Below, piece by piece: positions 5,243-7,253 of a stretch of DNA of 7,253 bases. The notes below the pieces were generated by a model that saw only the letters and a list, made by a program, of their open reading frames with translations, searched no databases and was not told the DNA's origin. Both the position numbers and the translations under genes were made by a program. Each line of letters starts with the position of its first letter. Within the stretch, counting starts at the first letter, position 1. Origin of the DNA: JABILX01 sp041648305 (GTDB taxonomy: Bacteria; Patescibacteriota; Gracilibacteria; UBA1369; LOWO2-01-FULL-3); the NCBI GenBank assembly GCA_041648305.1, contig JBAZPI010000038.1, forward strand, positions 1-7,253. Direction: 5' to 3'.

Positions 5243-6529
5243 TCACTTGGAAAAATAATCCTCCGCCAACGTATCCTCGTACGGGAAGAGGCTTTTTTCG
5301 GAGGGGAAAAATTCGCCCCACTCCCCTGTTTGCATCATGTGGGCAATGAGAGCGGCGGCCGTGTGTTCGTACTCGCTTCGCTCGTACTGCTTGTTGAAAA
5401 TACAATATTCTTTACGGCGGAGGCCCACGCAGCCAAAGAGGTTTTTGCAGGAGTGGCAGTTGTCGCAATAAAAAAGATTATACGAATCGCGGCAGAAATT
5501 TGTGAAGCGGTAGCCGTAGCCGATCAAGCTGGTGGATTCGTAGCAAAGTTCGGTACCGTCGAAGAAGCAGATGTCTTGGCAGTCGGTGGCTTTGAGTCCG
5601 TCGTGGAGGTACGCGCTGTCGCGGGAATTGTAGACATCAAAACCTGCATAGACATTTTTTGAATGGAAGATATTGTTGCCAATACAGTTTTCGCAGGAGA
5701 TCAAAGTGGAAGATTTTCTTATGTTGAATTCTTGTTTAACTTTTTCAAATTCCATAGCGGCGAGTGCAGGATCGGCTTTGACGCGTTTAAAGTACTCGCT
5801 TTGCTCATACTGTTCTTTCGATACCGGTTTATTTTTGATGTGGTAGCGGACGTTATTGAGGTTCACACAAAGAAGACAATTATTTAAGCCGCGACAGTTG
5901 TATAGATATGCGCTGTCGACGCAATTTTCGCAGTCTTGCGCGTAATTGCAGTTATAACAATTGCGACAGTCGGTGCATTCGTAGCAAAGTTCGCAATCTG
6001 TGCACCAGAGACAGTCCGCGCAAGAGGTGTTTTCTACGAGCAGAAAGCCATAATAGCAGTCTTCGTTGCGGTTTGCGGAAGTGACCATGTAACAGTTTTT
6101 GTTGCCGTCCGCGAAGTTGCAGTAATCGGAGTTTTCGGCTTTGTTGTTGATAAGTGGTGGACGAGGGACTTTGAGCTGGAGTTCGTGAAACTGGTCGAAG
6201 AATGGTTTGTTGTGATCTGGGTTTTGAGCGTAGTCGAGAGCATCCCATACATCGCTCCACCATTCGTCGCGGGTGTAAATTTTGTATGGGCTATCCGGGC
6301 GAAAACTCGAGATTATTTCTTTGTTCGTAAGGTCGCTTTTGCGGTGGTAGAGACGGTTTTCGTTGCGGTATGCAAGGCGGCGGATCGTGCGGCAGGACGG
6401 GCAAAACGTCGGGGAAGGGATTTTGTAGAGCTTGCCTGCGAATGTTGGAGAGAGAGTTTCGTAAAATTTTTCGTCAGTGTTTGTGACAGCGAAGAGGTTG
6501 GCACAATTTTTGCATTGTTTCTCCTGCAT
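5243..6529 (-). CDS. Zinc-ribbon and cysteine-ladder protein (CPR-type hypothetical)
   Basis: A 428-residue cytoplasmic protein with 32 Cys. The N-terminus is a split zinc ribbon, CKNC (6-9) and CPSC (43-46), followed by R/Y-rich RTIRRLAYRNENRLYHRK. A WWSD..WD motif (90-96) and a PFFDQF block (109-114) come next. Residues 170-194 hold nine Cys at exact three-residue spacing, continued by C200, C203, C212, C218 and C221. A second Cys-rich block (346-376) repeats the first in pattern: C-x-DS..., then NC.LCVNL / NLFGCVGL, a Y.I.NK / YCIFNK segment and an EQYE / SEYE end. I recall similar uncharacterised proteins from CPR genomes; some carry the label 'CaiB/BaiF', which nothing here supports. The regular CxxC ladder suggests stacked metal sites or a solenoid. 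ATG at 6529 follows a promoter so closely that the mRNA may be leaderless. Confidence 0.88.
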   Translation of the reverse strand: MQEKQCKNCANLFAVTNTDEKFYETLSPTFAGKLYKIPSPTFCPSCRTIRRLAYRNENRLYHRKSDLTNKEIISSFRPDSPYKIYTRDEWWSDVWDALDYAQNPDHNKPFFDQFHELQLKVPRPPLINNKAENSDYCNFADGNKNCYMVTSANRNEDCYYGFLLVENTSCADCLWCTDCELCYECTDCRNCYNCNYAQDCENCVDSAYLYNCRGLNNCLLCVNLNNVRYHIKNKPVSKEQYEQSEYFKRVKADPALAAMEFEKVKQEFNIRKSSTLISCENCIGNNIFHSKNVYAGFDVYNSRDSAYLHDGLKATDCQDICFFDGTELCYESTSLIGYGYRFTNFCRDSYNLFYCDNCHSCKNLFGCVGLRRKEYCIFNKQYERSEYEHTAAALIAHMMQTGEWGEFFPSEKSLFPYEDTLAEDYFSK

Positions 6530-6535
6530 AGCCTC

Positions 6536-6563
6536 AAAATAACCCCGTCATAGATGAAGTCAA
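6536..6563 (-). promoter_or_regulatory. Promoter of the Cys-rich gene, start at the ATG
   Basis: On the - strand TTGACT (6558-6563) and TATTTT (6536-6541) are separated by 16 bp. Seven bases after the -10 box lies 6529, the A of the ATG. GAGG (6532-6535) is only 2 bases before the ATG, too close for a normal Shine-Dalgarno interaction. Confidence 0.55.
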
Positions 6564-6593
6564 CTTTCGGCTTCTTTCTGCGGTTTTCCAGGT

Positions 6594-7253
6594 CTAGAGA
6601 TTCTCAACTTTTTGGGAAAAAAGGTCGAATTGGCCACGCTGCATATTTGCTACCGCTTTTGACTTTATCAAAACTGAAATTGGGTTTTCGATGTCGGCAA
6701 AGTCGTTGAAAAGAACGTAATCGCAAGTATCGGAGAAGATTATAAATTTATTTTTGAAGTCGAAATTTTTATCGGGATTCTTTAAGAGACTGACGCGGTT
6801 GCGGAATTTAACTTTTGATTCTTTCGTGCAGAAACTTTCAGTTCGTGTCCCGAATGTCGTGCAAATTGCGCGATGACTTGCGTGTTTTACTCGAGCGTTT
6901 CTGAATTTGTACGCGGTGTTGAGTTCGCCTTTGAGTGTTGGCACAAAATTTTCAAAATCACCGAAATCGAGGTTTGTGTGATAGGTTTGTTCGGACATGA
7001 ATAAATACGCTTCGGCGATTTGGTCGGAGGTGTAAAAATGCTCGAAGGACTCGATTGAATCTTTTGGTGCTTTTAAGAGTGGTGCGATTGATTTAATTTT
7101 GTACGCGATTTTATTGAGACGGAGCGAGGAGGTTTTTAACTCTGAAACAAGAGATTTTAGGGAGAGTGCCTTGAGTCCGTCTTCGTCTTTTTTTATGAGT
7201 TTGAGTTCTTTTAATTTTGCTACTGCGCGGTAAACGGCATTTCGGTTTAGACC
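6594..7253 (-). CDS. TrmB-family transcriptional regulator, 5'-truncated by window edge
   Basis: The frame is open from the right edge, so the ATG at 6998 is internal and 219 residues are visible. Residues 1-40 (counted from the edge) read GLNRNAVYRAVAKLKEL followed by KLIKKDEDGLKALSL, the recognition helix and wing of a TrmB-type winged helix. A long helical linker follows (about 32-70). The C-terminal part (about 165-219) has KNKFIIFSD and VLIKSKAVANMQRGQFDLF, which fit the phospholipase-D-like effector domain found in many TrmB relatives, without HKD catalytic motifs. Such proteins bind DNA and usually respond to sugars or other small ligands, but the target here is unknown. It lies 64 bases upstream of the Cys-rich gene on the same strand, so it could act on that gene. 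The helix preceding the recognition helix is outside the window. Confidence 0.8.
   Translation of the reverse strand, partial: GLNRNAVYRAVAKLKELKLIKKDEDGLKALSLKSLVSELKTSSLRLNKIAYKIKSIAPLLKAPKDSIESFEHFYTSDQIAEAYLFMSEQTYHTNLDFGDFENFVPTLKGELNTAYKFRNARVKHASHRAICTTFGTRTESFCTKESKVKFRNRVSLLKNPDKNFDFKNKFIIFSDTCDYVLFNDFADIENPISVLIKSKAVANMQRGQFDLFSQKVENL

Noticed and set aside
5323..5331. ACTCCCCTG, the reverse complement of the left foot of copy 2 (3401-3409)
   Set aside because: It lies inside the Cys-rich coding sequence, is only 9 bases long and has no further similarity around it. Probably chance.
5936..6553. Long + strand frame of 205 codons opposite the Cys-rich gene
   Set aside because: Its V/A-rich composition is the mirror of the Cys-rich gene, which has clear motifs and a promoter.

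Overview
The window looks like chromosomal DNA from a bacterium of the Patescibacteria/CPR type (Candidate Phyla Radiation). This is inferred from gene content, not from a marker gene. A class I (archaeal-type) lysyl-tRNA synthetase sits beside a fused, glutamine-hydrolysing GMP synthase; most archaea split that enzyme into two genes. Sigma70-like promoters are visible. A TrmB-family regulator and a cysteine-ladder protein of a kind I associate with CPR genomes are also present. TAA, TGA and TAG all end genes, so the code is standard and not the TGA=Gly code of Gracilibacteria/Absconditabacteria.

Left half (+ strand): the 3' part of lysS runs in from the left edge and is followed 18 bases later by guaA, probably as an operon. 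After the guaA stop comes about 435 bases of dense secondary structure ending in a rho-independent-type terminator near 3686. This stretch holds two tandem elements of about 135 nt. Each folds as a T-shaped three-way junction: a long AT-rich stem carrying two palindromic arms with CATG at their centres. A further long hairpin follows, then the terminator.

Right half (- strand, convergent): a TrmB-like transcriptional regulator enters from the right edge. It is followed by a 428-residue protein with 32 cysteines (an N-terminal zinc ribbon, then nine Cys at exact three-residue spacing), an unrecognised 349-residue soluble protein, and a small putative lipoprotein with twin CX3C motifs. The two middle genes each have a promoter with a TTGACT -35 box and a 16-bp spacer. 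The promoter of the Cys-rich gene would place the transcription start on the A of its ATG, giving a leaderless mRNA.

The + strand genes are housekeeping (lysine charging, purine synthesis). The - strand genes are mostly of unknown function, and nothing in the sequence ties them into one pathway. The most unusual content is the pair of T-shaped elements at 3250-3537, which share architecture and core motifs while their stems differ by compensatory changes.
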